Below are positions 6,071 through 6,406 of a stretch of DNA of 6,406 bases, piece after piece. The number at the start of each line of letters is the position of its first letter. Position 1 is the stretch's first letter. A model generated the notes under the pieces. It saw only the letters and a program-made list of their open reading frames with translations. It did no database searches and had not been told where the DNA came from. The DNA lies in contig USOK01000094.1 of assembly GCA_900556295.1 (NCBI GenBank), forward strand, positions 1 to 6,406. Direction: 5' to 3'. The DNA is from an uncultured bacterium. GTDB taxonomy: Bacteria; Cyanobacteriota; Vampirovibrionia; Gastranaerophilales; Gastranaerophilaceae. Both the position numbers and the translations under genes were made by a program.

Positions 6071-6406
6071 GGGGATTGGTTTGAGCTTAGGGTTGCCAGG
6101 GTATTTGATGAGGAGAGTCATCTTGCCTACTACAGGAGTGGTAACGGTTCTTTCATCGAAATAAGCTGCATATCTGATGTCCTTGTTCTTATCGTAGAGG
6201 TCGAGAACCCAGTCCTCAGGAATGTACTGAGGGTTGTCACGACCTTCGATACCTGATGAGTTATACAAGAAGTAGCTATAAGCATTTCCGACTTCCGTAG
6301 AGTTAATCATCGCGAGTTGGAAGATGGTCTCGGAAAGGTTATCGTTTATCCATCCCTCTGCATAAGTAGTGGCATTAGATACGAGGGGGTACTTCTTGGT
6401 CGCGAT
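6059..6406 (-). CDS. Partial SusD/RagB-family nutrient-uptake lipoprotein (fragment, probably from Bacteroidota)
   Basis: The frame is open from the right edge of the window (6406), so the true start lies outside; 115 residues are visible. They match the SusD/RagB pattern: YPLVSN, a later SETIFQLAM strand, EDWVLDLYDKNKDIRYAAYF (an LxxLYxxxDxR-YxxYF region) and IKYPGNPKLK. SusD proteins are outer-membrane lipoproteins that bind glycans and cap a SusC TonB-dependent channel; this is family knowledge. The expected C-terminal part after KYPGNP (the FRLSEMYLIAAEA-type region) is missing. The frame instead runs into KPIPKKI and a TAA at 6061-6059, where composition shifts to the AT-rich genome. Codon use here is GC-richer than in every other gene of the window. 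It is most likely a chimeric contig end and not part of this organism's genome. Confidence 0.8.
   Translation of the reverse strand: MATKKYPLVSNATTYAEGWINDNLSETIFQLAMINSTEVGNAYSYFLYNSSGIEGRDNPQYIPEDWVLDLYDKNKDIRYAAYFDERTVTTPVVGKMTLLIKYPGNPKLKPIPKKI

Noticed and set aside
5964..6164. Plus-strand open frame of 66 codons
   Set aside because: It crosses the composition junction and lies opposite two better-supported minus-strand coding stretches; no ribosome site or recognisable protein.

Overview
The window is AT-rich, with compact genes and mostly A/T third codon positions. It looks like a gut Gastranaerophilales genome (Melainabacteria/Vampirovibrionia, the non-photosynthetic sister group of cyanobacteria). 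The main clue is the first gene, whose N-terminus (MGMSATQARLLTITGRL...) and C-terminus (...ALQTEYESLKSVIDKNVERSFKAFS) match, from memory, a protein family I associate with that lineage. This placement is by recognition and was not searched.

Layout. Bases 1-178 are non-coding and hold a structured inverted-repeat element (59-160). A minus-strand gene (179-1921) encodes a 580-residue coiled-coil protein of unknown function. The 1922-2244 intergenic region carries a second, longer inverted repeat (2070-2149). It shares its flanking sequence with the first element, so the two look like members of one dispersed repeat family. Next, on the plus strand, come a soluble hybrid histidine kinase (2245-3933), a CheY-like single-domain response regulator (4057-4419) and, 6 bases later, a GspE/PilB-like protein (4426-5808). 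A hairpin follows at 5827-5860. A minus-strand 3' gene fragment of the AT-rich genome ends at 5917. From about 6060-6090 to the window edge the sequence abruptly becomes GC-richer and encodes part of a SusD/RagB-family lipoprotein, which is typical of Bacteroidota.

How the genes may work together. The kinase has a degenerate N-terminal receiver, a GAF-like sensor region and an intact HisKA/HATPase core. The next gene is a response regulator with all phosphorylation residues intact but no output domain, so its output is probably a protein partner. The gene apparently co-transcribed with it is a PilB/GspE relative that keeps its Walker A motif but has lost the Walker B Glu position, the His box and the arginine positions. 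The most interesting hypothesis is a phospho-relay ending on a non-catalytic or altered pilus-motor ATPase, as a regulatory module for type IV pili or type II secretion. This is inferred from gene order and motif loss and has not been demonstrated.

Caution. The last ~320-350 bases are best explained as a metagenomic mis-join (or, less likely, recent transfer). They should not be taken as evidence of Sus-type glycan uptake in this organism.
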